Origin: Bacteroidota bacterium
GTDB lineage: Bacteria > Bacteroidota > Bacteroidia > Flavobacteriales_D > JABDKJ01
DNA length: 6,012 nucleotides
Direction of reading: 5' to 3'
Assembly (NCBI GenBank): GCA_027621335.1
Contig: JAQCAN010000163.1
Coordinates: 1-6,012 of the forward strand
Part shown: piece after piece, positions 5,963-6,012 of the stretch
Layout: the number at the start of each line of letters is the position of its first letter
How positions within the stretch are numbered: the stretch's first letter is position 1
The notes under the pieces: model-generated
Databases searched by the model: none
Told to the model about the DNA's origin: nothing
Seen by the model: the letters and a program-made list of their open reading frames with translations, nothing else
Made by a program: the position numbers and the translations under genes

Positions 5963-6012
5963 CTAGGGCTTAAAGAAATCCTTCACCTTGGCCACGACCT
6001 GCTTCATGGTCA
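5963..6012 (-). CDS. Possible C-terminal end of a minus-strand gene (5' part outside the window)
   Basis: Reading leftwards from the window's right edge, one frame stays open for 15 codons and ends at TAG (5963-5965), giving TMKQVVAKVKDFFKP. A basic, amphipathic tail of this kind looks like a real protein end, and convergence with the receptor gene makes sense of the 45-nt spacer. The stretch is too short to name a family, and an open frame of this length occurs often by chance. An ATG inside it (5998-6000 or nearby) gives only 14 codons, so a stand-alone peptide is unlikely. Confidence 0.35.
   Translation of the reverse strand, partial: TMKQVVAKVKDFFKP

Noticed and set aside
5944..5963. AT-rich imperfect hairpin (GATTTATT / AATAAAATC) between the receptor gene and the right-hand partial gene
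   Set aside because: The stem needs a bulge, has almost no G-C pairs, and no T tract follows on either strand. Not enough to call a terminator.
1..6012. Mobile elements, CRISPR arrays, tRNA or rRNA genes, methanobactin biosynthesis genes (mbnB/mbnC)
   Set aside because: No terminal inverted repeats, transposase motifs, regular repeat-spacer arrays, RNA gene signatures or MbnB/MbnC-like proteins were seen; nearly all the window is accounted for by the five main genes.

Overview
The window looks like a chromosomal segment from a member of the Bacteroidota. The evidence is a SusC-like TonB receptor with an N-terminal carboxypeptidase-regulatory-like domain, two exact TAnnTTTG (-7) promoter boxes, little sign of Shine-Dalgarno sequences, and a lipoprotein whose Cys is followed by a Lys/Asp/Glu-rich surface-export-like motif. 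Base composition is near balanced, so it is not one of the very AT-rich flavobacteria. I cannot place it below phylum level.

Layout. (1) Positions 1-2818, plus strand: a tightly packed three-gene run. It begins with the 3' part of an MbnP-family protein gene (1-684), followed by two tandem diheme proteins of the MauG/MbnH/bacterial cytochrome c peroxidase family (659-1702 and 1703-2818). The first junction overlaps by 26 nt and the second has no gap, so the genes are probably co-transcribed and translationally coupled. (2) Positions 2852-3508, minus strand: a full-length DtxR/MntR-family metalloregulator. (3) Positions 3509-3607: a compact divergent control region with a perfect 7+4+7 inverted repeat between two back-to-back Bacteroidota-type promoters. 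(4) Positions 3608-5917, plus strand: a complete TonB-dependent outer-membrane receptor with a CxxC in its plug. (5) Positions 5963-6012, minus strand: probably the last codons of another gene entering from the right.

How the genes may work together. In methanotrophs, MbnH (a MauG-like diheme enzyme) oxidises a Trp of MbnP to kynurenine, making a copper-binding site, and a TonB-dependent transporter (MbnT) belongs to the same system. Here an MbnP-like protein and MauG-like enzymes sit next to a TonB receptor controlled, by inference, by a divalent-metal-sensing repressor. I read the window as a metal-acquisition or metal-homeostasis locus. The metal (Cu, Mn or Fe) is not decided by the sequence, and no methanobactin biosynthesis gene is visible.

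The most unusual point is the asymmetry of the two diheme proteins. The second keeps the inter-heme Trp (W131) and the Tyr (Y318) that occupies the MauG-type axial-ligand position. The first has Met124 and Phe296 at those positions while keeping both CxxCH heme sites. This suggests one catalytic MauG-like enzyme and one specialised or electron-transfer paralogue.
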